64,000 nt of DNA from Bacteroidota bacterium (GTDB lineage: Bacteria > Bacteroidota > Bacteroidia > Chitinophagales > Chitinophagaceae): positions 62,001 through 126,000 of the forward strand of contig JAFDXY010000009.1 of assembly GCA_018267725.1 (NCBI GenBank), in the 5' to 3' direction. How positions within the stretch are numbered: position 1 is the stretch's first letter; each line of letters begins with the position of its first letter. The position numbers and the translations under genes were made by a program. The notes under the pieces are model-generated. The model was not told the DNA's origin. It did no database searches and saw nothing but the letters and a program-made list of their open reading frames with translations. Below are positions 18,125 to 27,520 of the stretch, piece after piece.

Positions 18125-19212
18125 GCAATTTGTTTTAATATTTCTGTTGCAATTACAGTATCGGCATTTGTTACAGCCAGTTTAGCAATATTATTTTTTA
18201 ATTGTTGTTGCAACATTTCACTATGTATTAAATCAATTATTACATCAATTAATGTATGTACCGCTTCTCCATCTTTTACAATTAATGCAGCTTGTTTATT
18301 AACCAAATGCATTGCATTAGCTGTTTGATGATCTTCTGCTGCATAAGGATAAGGAACAAACACAACAGGTTTTTTTACAACACATAATTCTGTAACAGCC
18401 ATAGCTCCTGCTCTACTTATAACAACATCTGCTGCTGCATAAGCAATTTCCATTCTCTCAATAAATTCATTAATCCAAATATTATTTCTGTTGGTAGTTA
18501 ATGCTTTGTATTTATTTGCATTGGTTTTTCCTGTTTGCCAAATAATTTGAATATTATTTTTTTCAATAATATCTAAATGAGCAGCAACTGCATCATTTAT
18601 ACTTTTAGCACCAAGGCTACCACCTACAACTAATACTGTTTTATATGCAGGGTTTAATCTTAAAGCTTCCATAGCTTCATTTCTTGTAATACAAGATTGT
18701 GCAATGGTTTGGCGAACAGGATTACCTGTTATCATAATTTTATCTGCTTTAAAAAAAGATTCCATTCCTTCATCTGCTACAAAAATTTTAGTAGCTCTTT
18801 TCCCCAATAAAATATTACTCTTTCCTGCAAACGAATTACTTTCATGAATAAAAGTTTTAATATTTCTTGCTTGTGCAAAACGCAATACAGGAAAGCTTGA
18901 ATAACCGCCAACACCTACAACTGCATTGGGTTTAAATTTTTTAAATATGGACCTTACCTGTATAAAACTTTCTAATAATTTTATTGGTAAACTTATATTT
19001 TTAAACAAAGAACTTCTGTTAAAGCCTGCAATAGTTAAACCAACAATTTTATACCCGGCTTTAGGAACTTTTTCCATTTCCATTTTACCAGAGGCTCCAA
19101 CAAATAAAATTTCTATTGAAGCATCTTGCTGCTTTAATGCATTAGCAATGGCTATGGCCGGAAATATATGCCCGCCTGTGCCTCCGCCTGCTATGATAAT
19201 TTTTTTACTCAT
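18121..19212 (-). CDS. murG: MurG, lipid II-forming GlcNAc transferase
   Basis: 363 residues with the start placed at MSKKIIIAGGGTGGH. It transfers GlcNAc to lipid I on the inner face of the membrane, making lipid II. The N-terminal GGGTGGHIFPAIAI loop, the middle GVGGYSSFP and HESNSFAGKSN segments, and the C-terminal donor site VISRAGAMAVTEL are all family signatures. An upstream in-frame ATG at 19263 adds 17 residues (MLRRTLVRSK...), but those codons are the dispersed repeat copy B and have no homologue in MurG, so I reject that start. The stop overlaps the murC start by 4 bp. Confidence 0.96.
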   Translation of the reverse strand: MSKKIIIAGGGTGGHIFPAIAIANALKQQDASIEILFVGASGKMEMEKVPKAGYKIVGLTIAGFNRSSLFKNISLPIKLLESFIQVRSIFKKFKPNAVVGVGGYSSFPVLRFAQARNIKTFIHESNSFAGKSNILLGKRATKIFVADEGMESFFKADKIMITGNPVRQTIAQSCITRNEAMEALRLNPAYKTVLVVGGSLGAKSINDAVAAHLDIIEKNNIQIIWQTGKTNANKYKALTTNRNNIWINEFIERMEIAYAAADVVISRAGAMAVTELCVVKKPVVFVPYPYAAEDHQTANAMHLVNKQAALIVKDGEAVHTLIDVIIDLIHSEMLQQQLKNNIAKLAVTNADTVIATEILKQIA

Positions 19213-19240
19213 TGGTTTTATTGCCGAATCATGTTTTGAA

Positions 19241-19261
19241 CGTACAAGAGTGCGACGCAAC
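19241..19261 (-). repeat. GTTGCGTCGCAC element, copy B (ftsW-murG spacer)
   Basis: The core lies on the minus strand, reading GTTGCGTCGCAC then TCTTGTACG. It is the only copy in this orientation relative to the flanking genes and lacks the companion AAAGTTTGTAAC box. It fills most of the 54-bp gap between the ftsW stop and the true murG start. Confidence 0.8.
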
Positions 19262-19266
19262 AACTG

Positions 19267-20637
19267 TTACATAGCAGCACTTACGTTAGGTACATTATTA
19301 TTATTGCTATTATTTTCTACAACATCTTCTTCTATAACTGCAGGAATTTTTCCCTCAGTTATTTCTACATTTCTTGCAACACTTAAAATAATTCCTATTG
19401 ATGCACAGGTAAATAAAAACGAACTTCCACCCATACTTACTAATGGCAATGTAACACCTGTAACCGGCACTATGTTTACATTAACAGCCATGTTTGCTGT
19501 TGCTTGAATAACTAATGTGAAACTTAAACCAAGTGCCAGAAAAGCACCAAAAGCATAAGGGCATCTTCTAAAAATATTAATACATCGAAATAAAAATAAT
19601 AAGTATATAAAAACAATAAATGCACCGCCTAACAAGCCATACTCTTCTATAATAATTGAATAAATAAAATCGTTATAGGCTTGTGGTAAAAAGTTTTTTT
19701 GCCTGCTGTTGCCAGGACCTAAACCCATTAATACGCCACCATTAGCAATTGCTATTTTTGCTTGCTGCACTTGAAAAGGAACCTCTTTATCTTTTGCATA
19801 CACAAAATCTTGCACACGTTTTACCCATGTACCAAACCTACCAATAGAAATTGTTTTTTCGGTTGAAATGCTTGCTGCATCTACTTTCTCAGCTTTTTTA
19901 TTATGAGTTAAAACAGCAACAGAAACTATAATTGCAATAGGAATTAATGCTACACCAATTAAAAGAAAAATATGTTTTAAACTTACTCTGCCAATAAACA
20001 TTAACACTAACGATGTTGCACCTGTTAATAATGCATTAGATAAATTGGCAGGCATTATTAATGCACAAATAATTAAAACAGGTATTACAGCAGGAATAAA
20101 ACCTTTCTTAAAATCTTTAATAAATTCTTGTTTTTTACTTAACACTTTTGAGAGATACATAAACAAAGCCAGCTTAGCAAAGTCGCTTGTTTGAAAAGTC
20201 ATGTTAATTATAGGTAACTTAATCCACCTACTACCATCATTAATTTTTGCTCCAAAAAATAAAGTATATATTAATAATGGAATTGATATAAGAAATAATA
20301 TGGTTGCAACTTTTGAATAAATAGTATAATTAATTCTGTGAAGAAAATAAATAATCAGCATTCCCATTACCATAAATGCCAATTGTTTAAACAGATAAAT
20401 TTCATTGTTTCCTTTATTCATTTTATACGCTAAAGAACCGGTGGCACTATAAACAACTAATACAGAAATTAATGCCAATAAAATAACAATACCCCAAATG
20501 TATTTATCGCCGGCAGTGCGTTTTAGCAAACTGGCTCTTACTTCTTTTACAGATGGAATTTCGCTAAACAGCGTATCTAACTTACCTGTATTTAAAGAAG
20601 TATTTTGGTTAGTAATATTATTTTTAAAATTATCCAT
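19267..20637 (-). CDS. ftsW: FtsW, septal peptidoglycan glycosyltransferase
   Basis: 456 residues. A SEDS-family enzyme that polymerises lipid II at the septum together with FtsI. Ten hydrophobic segments can be counted from about residue 48. The family signature lies in NGGVLMGLGPGNSRQKNFLP and the following DFIYSIIIEEYGLLGG. The gene carries an unusually long polar N-terminal tail (about 45 residues) and an Asn-rich C-terminus (NNSNNNNVPN). It sits between murD and murG as in other Bacteroidetes dcw clusters. It could be confused with RodA, but the genomic position supports FtsW. Confidence 0.95.
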   Translation of the reverse strand: MDNFKNNITNQNTSLNTGKLDTLFSEIPSVKEVRASLLKRTAGDKYIWGIVILLALISVLVVYSATGSLAYKMNKGNNEIYLFKQLAFMVMGMLIIYFLHRINYTIYSKVATILFLISIPLLIYTLFFGAKINDGSRWIKLPIINMTFQTSDFAKLALFMYLSKVLSKKQEFIKDFKKGFIPAVIPVLIICALIMPANLSNALLTGATSLVLMFIGRVSLKHIFLLIGVALIPIAIIVSVAVLTHNKKAEKVDAASISTEKTISIGRFGTWVKRVQDFVYAKDKEVPFQVQQAKIAIANGGVLMGLGPGNSRQKNFLPQAYNDFIYSIIIEEYGLLGGAFIVFIYLLFLFRCINIFRRCPYAFGAFLALGLSFTLVIQATANMAVNVNIVPVTGVTLPLVSMGGSSFLFTCASIGIILSVARNVEITEGKIPAVIEEDVVENNSNNNNVPNVSAAM

Positions 20638-20669
20638 TCACTTAATTTATTGCATTAAAAATTATATGC

Positions 20670-22007
20670 TTACAATTCTTTTACTGCTTCTTTAAATTGT
20701 TGGCCTCTATCTTCATAATTTTTAAATAAATCAAAACTTGCACAAGCAGGGCTTAATAAAACAGTATCTCCTTTTTCAGAAAGTTTAAAAGCAGTTTTAA
20801 CGCATTCGGCTGCAGCGTTTGCTTCTACAATTGTTGGAACTATATTTTTAAAAGCAGCAATAATTTTTTTATTATCAATACCTAAACAAACAATTGCTTT
20901 TACTTTACTTTTAACTAAGTCTTCAATTAAAGTGTAATCATTTCCTTTATCGGTTCCACCAAGAATTAATACGGTTGGTTTACTCATGCTTTCTAAAGCA
21001 AACCATGTACTGTTTACATTGGTTGCTTTACTATCATTAATAAACTCAACACCGCGTACAGTTGCTACAAATTCCATTCTGTGTTCAAGACTTTGAAAAT
21101 CTTTAACGGCATCACGAATTTTTTCTTTTCGAATGCCAACTGTTGTTGCTGCAATACAAGCTGCCATTGTGTTGTAGTTGTTGTGCTTACCTTTTAAGGC
21201 AAAATCATAAATGCTCATGCTTACTCTTTCTTCTTGTATGCGAAGCATCATTTGATCGCCTTTAATGTAGCCGCCTTTTTTAATTTCATGTTTCATAGAG
21301 AATGGTAATGGGTTAGTATAAATGGTTAGTTGTTCTAATTTTTTTGTTATCACGTCATCATCATCACAATAAATAAAATAATCTTCTGCTGTTTGGTTTT
21401 GAATAATTTTAAACTTGCTGTTAATGTAGTTTTCAAATTTGTAATCGTATCTATCTAAATGATCTTCTGTAATATTCAACAACACGGCTACATCAGGTTT
21501 AAAATTTTTTATATCATCTAATTGAAAAGAACTTATTTCGGCCACATACAACGCTTTAGGATTTTCTGCTATTTGTTTTGCAATGCTGTAACCAATGTTT
21601 CCTACCAAAGCACAGTCTATTTCTGTTTTACAGATATGATATGTTAAAGCTGTTGTTGTACTTTTTCCGTTACTACCTGTAATGCCAATTATTTTACTAT
21701 TGCCTTTAAATCTGTATGCCAACTCAAACTCGCTTATTATTTCAATTCCTTTTTTACGAATAGTTTTTACCATTTCGTTTTTCTCAGGAATACCGGGGCT
21801 TTTCATTACTTCACTTGCATTCAAAACTTTTTCTTCGGTATGTTTGCCTTCTTCAAATTCAATTCCGTTATTAATTAATTCTTGTTTATATTTTTCTTTA
21901 ATATTTCCGCCATCACTCACAAAAACATCGTACCCTTTTTGTTTACCCAATAAAGCACAGCCCACGCCACTTTCGCCTGCACCAAGTATTACTAATCTGT
22001 GTTTCAT
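20670..22007 (-). CDS. murD: UDP-N-acetylmuramoylalanine--D-glutamate ligase
   Basis: 445 residues. It adds D-Glu to UDP-MurNAc-L-Ala in the cytoplasm. The Rossmann-like first domain starts VILGAGESGVGCALL, the ATP P-loop is GITGSNGKSTTTAL (108-121), EISSFQLDDI supplies the metal-site region, and the third domain shows LSPACASFDLFKNYEDRG, a strong MurD signature. The start is ATG at 22007, which falls directly after the A-rich end of repeat copy C. A 32-bp gap precedes ftsW downstream. Confidence 0.96.
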   Translation of the reverse strand: MKHRLVILGAGESGVGCALLGKQKGYDVFVSDGGNIKEKYKQELINNGIEFEEGKHTEEKVLNASEVMKSPGIPEKNEMVKTIRKKGIEIISEFELAYRFKGNSKIIGITGSNGKSTTTALTYHICKTEIDCALVGNIGYSIAKQIAENPKALYVAEISSFQLDDIKNFKPDVAVLLNITEDHLDRYDYKFENYINSKFKIIQNQTAEDYFIYCDDDDVITKKLEQLTIYTNPLPFSMKHEIKKGGYIKGDQMMLRIQEERVSMSIYDFALKGKHNNYNTMAACIAATTVGIRKEKIRDAVKDFQSLEHRMEFVATVRGVEFINDSKATNVNSTWFALESMSKPTVLILGGTDKGNDYTLIEDLVKSKVKAIVCLGIDNKKIIAAFKNIVPTIVEANAAAECVKTAFKLSEKGDTVLLSPACASFDLFKNYEDRGQQFKEAVKEL

Positions 22008-22080
22008 TTTTTTGTTATCAACTTTTTGTTTCTTTATTCAACTTCTGTTGCGTCGCACTCTTCTACACTTTGTTATCTAA
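22008..22080 (+). repeat. GTTGCGTCGCAC element, copy C (murD leader / mraY stop)
   Basis: The core starts at 22047 (GTTGCGTCGCAC, then TCTTCTAC, one mismatch to the other copies). The companion box TTTTGTTATCAACTTTTT lies at 22009-22027, 20 nt from the core and directly before the murD start. The far end, TTTGTTATCTAA, contains the mraY stop codon. Core to ATG is 40 nt. Confidence 0.8.
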
Positions 22081-23386
22081 TCTTCAACGTCATTATACTT
22101 GCTACTACAAGTAGTATGGTAATAATCCAAAACCTTAATGAAATTTTATTTTCATGAAACCCTTTCTTTTGATAATGATGATGCAAAGGGCTCATTAAAA
22201 AAATTCTCTTCCCTTCACCATATTTTTTCTTTGTATATTTAAAATAACTTACCTGAATAATTACGCTTAATTCTTCTACTAAAAACACACCGCAAAAAAT
22301 TGGTATTAATAATTCTTTTCGTACAATAATTGCTAACGATGCAATAATTCCGCCTAATGCTAAACTTCCGGTATCTCCCATAAAAACCTGTGCCGGATAA
22401 GCATTGTACCATAAAAAGCCAACGCAAGCACCAACAAATGCTGCAACAAAAATGGATAGTTCGCCCAAGTTTGGTATATACATTATGTTTAAATATTCTG
22501 CAAACAAATAGTTACCACTTACATAAATAAACACGCCCAACGCAACGCCAATTATGGCACTAACGCCTGCAGCCAAACCATCAATGCCATCGGTAAGGTT
22601 TGCACCATTACTAACTGCAGTTATTATTAATGTAACAATAAGAATATAAATTATCCATGTGTATTTTTCTGCACCATTACCAATCCAACTAATAAGTTTA
22701 CTATAATTAAACTCATGGTTTTTTACAAACGGAATAGTTGTAATTGGTGTTTTAACTTTTACAAAAGTTCTATCATCACCATTTATTTCACGTATAATAA
22801 TATTAGAATCTTTTGCAAGCCTTTCGCCTTTTTGCAAAAATTGGCGAGGTTGATTGCTGTATATTTCTCTTTCAACTGTTACTGCATTACTAAAATAAAG
22901 TGTAACGCCAATTATAATACCTAAGCCAACTTGCCCAATTATTTTACTTATTCCTGCTAAACCATCGCTATCTTTCTTTTTATAAGTTTCGCCTTTTGCT
23001 TTAGCAGCTTTTCTTGATTTTATTTTAAAGTAATCATCTAAAAAACCTATAAAACCCAACCATACAGTACATAATATCATTAAGCGTACATACACTTTAT
23101 CTAAGTTGGCAAGCAACAATGTTGGTATTAAAATACTTAATAATATAATTAAACCACCCATTGTTGGTGTACCTTTTTTTTGCATTTGTCCTTCTAAACC
23201 TAAATCTCTTACACTTTCGTCAATTTGTTTTTTTTGTAAAAAAACAATTATGCGTTTGCCGTAAACAGTTGCTATAACTAACGATAACAACACAGCCATT
23301 GCAATACGAAATGTTAAGTATTGAAATAAACCAAGTCCACTAATGTGATAGTTTTTTTGTAACCATGTAAATAAGTAGTATAGCAT
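22073..23386 (-). CDS. mraY: Phospho-N-acetylmuramoyl-pentapeptide transferase
   Basis: 437 residues. An integral membrane enzyme that moves phospho-MurNAc-pentapeptide onto undecaprenyl phosphate, giving lipid I. About ten hydrophobic segments are visible. Family motifs are [10 protein letters not shown] near 71, the catalytic aspartate region FLDDYFKI near 116, [12 protein letters not shown] near 265, and [11 protein letters not shown] near 400. It is roughly 75 residues longer than E. coli MraY because of a periplasmic insertion (about 165-240, [14 protein letters not shown] onward) that is usual in Bacteroidetes. The stop codon lies inside repeat copy C. Confidence 0.96.
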   Translation of the reverse strand: MLYYLFTWLQKNYHISGLGLFQYLTFRIAMAVLLSLVIATVYGKRIIVFLQKKQIDESVRDLGLEGQMQKKGTPTMGGLIILLSILIPTLLLANLDKVYVRLMILCTVWLGFIGFLDDYFKIKSRKAAKAKGETYKKKDSDGLAGISKIIGQVGLGIIIGVTLYFSNAVTVEREIYSNQPRQFLQKGERLAKDSNIIIREINGDDRTFVKVKTPITTIPFVKNHEFNYSKLISWIGNGAEKYTWIIYILIVTLIITAVSNGANLTDGIDGLAAGVSAIIGVALGVFIYVSGNYLFAEYLNIMYIPNLGELSIFVAAFVGACVGFLWYNAYPAQVFMGDTGSLALGGIIASLAIIVRKELLIPIFCGVFLVEELSVIIQVSYFKYTKKKYGEGKRIFLMSPLHHHYQKKGFHENKISLRFWIITILLVVASIMTLKIR

Positions 23387-23449
23387 GTAATTAAGAATTA
23401 AAATGAATAATTATATTTCACATTACTATTAATCATAAATCATTCATTA

Positions 23450-24913
23450 TTATTTGTTTATTAATTCAAACATTTGTTTTAAAATTTCTTTATCATCAAA
23501 AGGATGCTTAACACCATTAATGTCTTGATATTTTTCATGCCCTTTACCTGCTATTAAAATAATGTCTTCACTATTTGCCATATTCACAGCAGTTTTAATT
23601 GCTTCTTTTCTATCGCTAATAGAAATGTATTTTTTCTTTGCAGCAGTTGTTAAACCATGTTCCATATCAGCCAAAATTTCTAATGGGTTTTCTGTGCGTG
23701 GATTATCGCTTGTTAAAATAACTTTATCGCTTAAATCGCAAGCAGTTTGTGCCATTATGGGGCGTTTGGTTTTATCTCTATCTCCACCGCAGCCAACAAC
23801 AGTAATAATTTGCTCGTGTCCTTTTCTTAATTTTTTAATTGTCATTAATACATTTTCTAAAGCATCGGGTGTATGTGCATAATCAACAATTCCAATTATT
23901 AATTGTTTACTAATTATATAATCAAATCTTCCTTCTGCTCCGGTTAATAAACTTAATGCTGTTAAAACTTCATCGGATTTTTGATGCAGGCAAACAGCAG
24001 CTCCATAAACTGATAATAAATTATATGCGTTAAATTCTCCAATTAATCTAAAGTGAACTTCTTTATCGTTCACCAACATTTGTAAACCCGTTAAAGCATT
24101 ATCTAAAATTTTACCTTTAAACTCTGCAAGCGTTTTTAAGCTATAATAATATTTTTTGGCTTTTGTATTTTGCAACATCACTTCTCCTCTTTTATCATCT
24201 TTATTAGAAATTGCAAAAGCAGAAGCGGGTAAACTATCAAAAAAAGATTTTTTCACTTTTATATATTCATCAAAAGTTTTATGATAGTCTAAATGATCAT
24301 GTGTTATGTTGCTGAATATACCACCTGTAAATTGCAAACCTGTTACTCTATGTTGATGTATTGCATGGCTGCTTACTTCCATAAATACATGTGTGCAACC
24401 TTTATCTAACATAGATTTTAATAAAGCGTTTAAGCTAACAGCATCGGGCGTTGTATGTGTTGCCGGAATAATTTCATTGGCAATTTGATTTTGTACAGTA
24501 CTAATTAAACCGCATGTATAATTTAATTGCGTAAACAATTTGAATAAAACAGTTGCAATAGTTGTTTTGCCATTAGTACCTGTAACACCAACTAATTTTA
24601 ATTTAACAGAAGGCTCATCATAAAAATTATGAGCTATATAGGCAACCGCTTCGTGAGAATTATTTACCAATAAATAAGTAATAGTATCATTTAATTGTTG
24701 CGGTAATTCTTCACAAACAATTACGCTTGCACCTTGCTCAATTGCTTTATTAATAAAATTATGGCCATCGCTTTTTTCTCCTTTAATTGCTACAAACACA
24801 CAGCCATCTGAAACTTTACGAGAATCTATTTGAATATCATTTACTGTTAATGCAGTATTGCCATGCACTTCTTTTAAATGAACTTTGTATAATATGTCTT
24901 GAAGCTTACACAT
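23450..24913 (-). CDS. murE: UDP-MurNAc-tripeptide (meso-diaminopimelate) ligase
   Basis: 487 residues. It adds the third amino acid of the peptide stem. The P-loop GVTGTNGKTTIAT is at about 112, the carbamylated-lysine region follows EVSSHAIHQHR, and the substrate motif reads DNPRTENP. The DNPR form is the known determinant for meso-diaminopimelate instead of lysine, so the wall should be the A1-gamma type usual for Bacteroidetes. It lies 11 bp after ftsI and 63 bp before mraY; the latter gap is AT-rich with loose CAT/ATT words only. Confidence 0.96.
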   Translation of the reverse strand: MCKLQDILYKVHLKEVHGNTALTVNDIQIDSRKVSDGCVFVAIKGEKSDGHNFINKAIEQGASVIVCEELPQQLNDTITYLLVNNSHEAVAYIAHNFYDEPSVKLKLVGVTGTNGKTTIATVLFKLFTQLNYTCGLISTVQNQIANEIIPATHTTPDAVSLNALLKSMLDKGCTHVFMEVSSHAIHQHRVTGLQFTGGIFSNITHDHLDYHKTFDEYIKVKKSFFDSLPASAFAISNKDDKRGEVMLQNTKAKKYYYSLKTLAEFKGKILDNALTGLQMLVNDKEVHFRLIGEFNAYNLLSVYGAAVCLHQKSDEVLTALSLLTGAEGRFDYIISKQLIIGIVDYAHTPDALENVLMTIKKLRKGHEQIITVVGCGGDRDKTKRPIMAQTACDLSDKVILTSDNPRTENPLEILADMEHGLTTAAKKKYISISDRKEAIKTAVNMANSEDIILIAGKGHEKYQDINGVKHPFDDKEILKQMFELINK

Positions 24914-24924
24914 TTGTTTTATAG

Positions 24925-27039
24925 TTAATTCAAATAAATATTAATTACTTGCCCTTTTGCAACCGGCAAACCCGCAGCAATGGATTGTTCTATTACTTTA
25001 CCTTTTCCTTTAATATTTAATTTTAACCCTAAATCATTCTCACAAATATTAACTGCATCTTTTAAACCTAACCCTTTAAGCAAAGGCATTTTGTTTGTTT
25101 CAATATTTTTATTATTCAATACAATATGTCCGGCAGTTGCAGTTATGTTAGCCCAATCATTTGTAACAGTTGATGAATCTTTATATTTTAAATTTAATTG
25201 CTGCATTACTTGTTTAACATCTGTTCTATATCCTGCATATTTGAAAAAACTACTATCACGTTTTTCATTATTGGGTTTTGAATTATTCTCAATTACTTTG
25301 GTAGCATACAGCCTGTCGGCTATTTCTTTAAACACAGGCCCTGCAACGCTTGCACCAAAATGGTTAGCAACATGTGGCTTATTTACAATTACTACAGAAA
25401 TAGTGTACTGAGGGTTTTCAACCGGGAAATATCCTACAAAAGAACTTTGAAATATTTGATCTGTATAGCCTCTGCTACCATTTGCCATTAATGCTGTTCC
25501 TGTTTTAGCTGCTACTTTATACGGAGAACCTATAAATAATTTTCTTGCAGTTCCTTCTGTGCAAACACCTTCTAAACATTGTTTAATTAATTTTAATGTT
25601 TCATCGCTACATATTTTTTCATCAACAATTTTTGGTTGAAATTTTTTAACATTTATTCCTTGTTCGTTTATAGAATTTACTAAATACGGATGCATCATTG
25701 TACCATTGTTTGCAACTGCATTATATAATGTAATTGTTTGCAAAGGAGTTACTTGCAAATTGTAACCGAAAGCCATCCACGGTAAAGTTGTTGGGCCCCA
25801 AAGTTTATTACCCGGACGAATGATAACAGGTTTTCTTTCTCCCGTAAGATCAATACCTGTTAAAGTATCCATTCTAAATTTTTTAATATGATGAAAGAAC
25901 TGCGAAGGGTTATTACTATAACCTGCTATTGCCAATTTTGCCATACCAACATTAGAACTTAATTCAAATGCTTGCTTTACAGTTAAATCTGTTTTGCCTT
26001 TCATATCATCGTCATCATAAACAGTTTGCCCGGCAACTTGCCAAACGCCATTTTGCACATTTACAATTTGATTGAGTGATACTTTTTTATCTTCTAACAA
26101 ACTCATTAATGTAACCAACTTAAATGTTGAGCCGGGTTCTGTTGCATTAATAGCATAATTATAATCTTCATGATAAGCACCATCACTCCCTCTGCCTAAA
26201 TTGGCAATTGCTTTTACCTTACCTGTTTTTGTTTCCATAACAATTACACAACCATGCTGAGCTTCATTACTTACCAACATTTTCATTAAAGCATTTTCTG
26301 TTACTTCTTGAATAAATACATCTAATGTGGTAACAATATCTTTTCCGTTTTCTGCTTCTGTTTCTAAAGCGTCTTCAACAGGAACGCTTACTCCGCCTGC
26401 AATGTAACGTACCAACCTACTACCGCTTCTTCCTTTCAACACACTATCGTAAGCCATTTCTAAACCTACTTTAAAAGAATCTCTTGCCAAGCCAATAGTT
26501 CTGAATGCAAGGCTTTGATAAGGATTTAAACGAATATCTTTTTGTTCAAATTTGAAACCACTTTTATATTTTCCTTGACGCAGCAAAGGAAATTTGTTCA
26601 TTTCTTGATACTCTGTATAAGTTATTTTTTTTCTTAATAAGAAATTTCTATCTTTTGAATTATAGCCTTCTTGTAATATTTTTTTGTAACTATTTGCACT
26701 ATTATCTTTAAATAAATTTGATAGACACCAACTTAACGAGTCGATATTTTCTTTAAACCGTTTCCCGTTTTTTTCTCGCAAACCTTCTGCAGCAAAATCT
26801 ATTGACACATCAAATTGCGGAATACTTGTACTTAACATTTCTCCATCTTCACTAAAAATAGTTCCTCTTTCTGCATCAATTTCTTGCAAACGCACATGCA
26901 AACTATCACTCATACTACGCCAATGGCTGCCTTGCACTTGTTGTATATAAGTTGCTTTAGCAATAACAAAAACACCAACAGCAGCTACTAAAATGTAGCT
27001 TAAATACACTCTCCATAATATGTCGCGTTTTATATCCAT
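24925..27039 (-). CDS. ftsI: Septal transpeptidase FtsI/PBP3 with a PASTA domain
   Basis: 704 residues. A class B penicillin-binding protein that cross-links septal peptidoglycan. It has one N-terminal transmembrane helix (about 10-27), a dimerisation/pedestal domain, and a transpeptidase domain with Ser304 in STFK, Ser361-Ser-Asn363 as SxN and Lys512 in KTG. A single PASTA domain (about 640-704) ends the protein, as in SpoVD-like enzymes. Some spacing in the pedestal domain is longer than in E. coli FtsI. The ATG overlaps the ftsL stop by one base (TAATG), so the two are translationally coupled. Confidence 0.95.
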   Translation of the reverse strand: MDIKRDILWRVYLSYILVAAVGVFVIAKATYIQQVQGSHWRSMSDSLHVRLQEIDAERGTIFSEDGEMLSTSIPQFDVSIDFAAEGLREKNGKRFKENIDSLSWCLSNLFKDNSANSYKKILQEGYNSKDRNFLLRKKITYTEYQEMNKFPLLRQGKYKSGFKFEQKDIRLNPYQSLAFRTIGLARDSFKVGLEMAYDSVLKGRSGSRLVRYIAGGVSVPVEDALETEAENGKDIVTTLDVFIQEVTENALMKMLVSNEAQHGCVIVMETKTGKVKAIANLGRGSDGAYHEDYNYAINATEPGSTFKLVTLMSLLEDKKVSLNQIVNVQNGVWQVAGQTVYDDDDMKGKTDLTVKQAFELSSNVGMAKLAIAGYSNNPSQFFHHIKKFRMDTLTGIDLTGERKPVIIRPGNKLWGPTTLPWMAFGYNLQVTPLQTITLYNAVANNGTMMHPYLVNSINEQGINVKKFQPKIVDEKICSDETLKLIKQCLEGVCTEGTARKLFIGSPYKVAAKTGTALMANGSRGYTDQIFQSSFVGYFPVENPQYTISVVIVNKPHVANHFGASVAGPVFKEIADRLYATKVIENNSKPNNEKRDSSFFKYAGYRTDVKQVMQQLNLKYKDSSTVTNDWANITATAGHIVLNNKNIETNKMPLLKGLGLKDAVNICENDLGLKLNIKGKGKVIEQSIAAGLPVAKGQVINIYLN

Positions 27040-27362
27040 TATTTTTTTTCTAACTGTAATCTTTGTGGCATTTCTTTTGAAACTTTTAAACCCATTGGCT
27101 CTACCGATTTTATAACTTGTGCTTCTTCACTCTTAAACATTACTTCGCTTTTTAATGTTTTGTATTGATATTGAAGCTGCTTTAACTCATTATTAGTTTT
27201 ATTAATATTTCTTAATGTTTTATCTGCTACATGACCGTTGGCTATATACAACACACCTAAAAAACATAAGAACAAAAAGAAATTCATGTTGCTTGTAATC
27301 CATTGATAGTTGAAAATTTTTTTCAATGGTTTTTTATTAGTATTTGTTGTTGGTACGGGCAT
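27039..27362 (-). CDS. ftsL: FtsL-like small division protein
   Basis: 107 residues. A small bitopic protein with a short basic N-terminal tail, one transmembrane helix (about 27-46, MNFFLFLCFLGVLYIANG) and a periplasmic heptad-rich helix (TLRNINKTNNELKQLQYQYK). This shape, and the position between rsmH and ftsI, fits FtsL, which forms a trimer with FtsB and FtsQ to activate FtsWI. Sequence conservation in FtsL is low, so the call leans on topology and gene order. The start lies 43 nt from the core of repeat copy D. Confidence 0.85.
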   Translation of the reverse strand: MPVPTTNTNKKPLKKIFNYQWITSNMNFFLFLCFLGVLYIANGHVADKTLRNINKTNNELKQLQYQYKTLKSEVMFKSEEAQVIKSVEPMGLKVSKEMPQRLQLEKK

Positions 27363-27367
27363 TAATA

Positions 27368-27440
27368 TTTTGGTTATCGGCTTTTTGTTTTCATGGTATC
27401 GTTAGTTGCGTCGCACTCTTGTACGCTTTGTTCTTTACTC
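27368..27440 (+). repeat. GTTGCGTCGCAC element, copy D (ftsL leader)
   Basis: The core begins at 27405 and continues TCTTGTACGCTTTGTTC. The companion box TTTTGGTTATCGGCTTTTT lies at 27368-27386, 19 nt away, directly before the ftsL ATG at 27362. Core to ATG is 43 nt. Confidence 0.8.
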
Positions 27441-27520
27441 GTCAATCGTGAATCGTAAGTCGTGAGATATATAATTTCAAACTCACTTTTCACCACTCAC
27501 GTTTCACTTCTCACATTCTC
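27431..27520. repeat. Short-word repeats of GTGA/TCAC type after rsmH
   Basis: On the plus strand: TCAATCGTGAATCGTAAGTC, then after a short AT spacer several TCAC words (TCACTTTTCACCACTCACG, TTTCACTTCTCACATTC). The two halves are roughly inverted (CGTGAG against CTCACG) and could form an imperfect hairpin. It begins at the rsmH stop codon and runs into repeat copy D. Confidence 0.5.

Noticed and set aside
19213..19263. Longer MurG start
   Set aside because: The added 17 codons are the dispersed repeat and do not resemble MurG.
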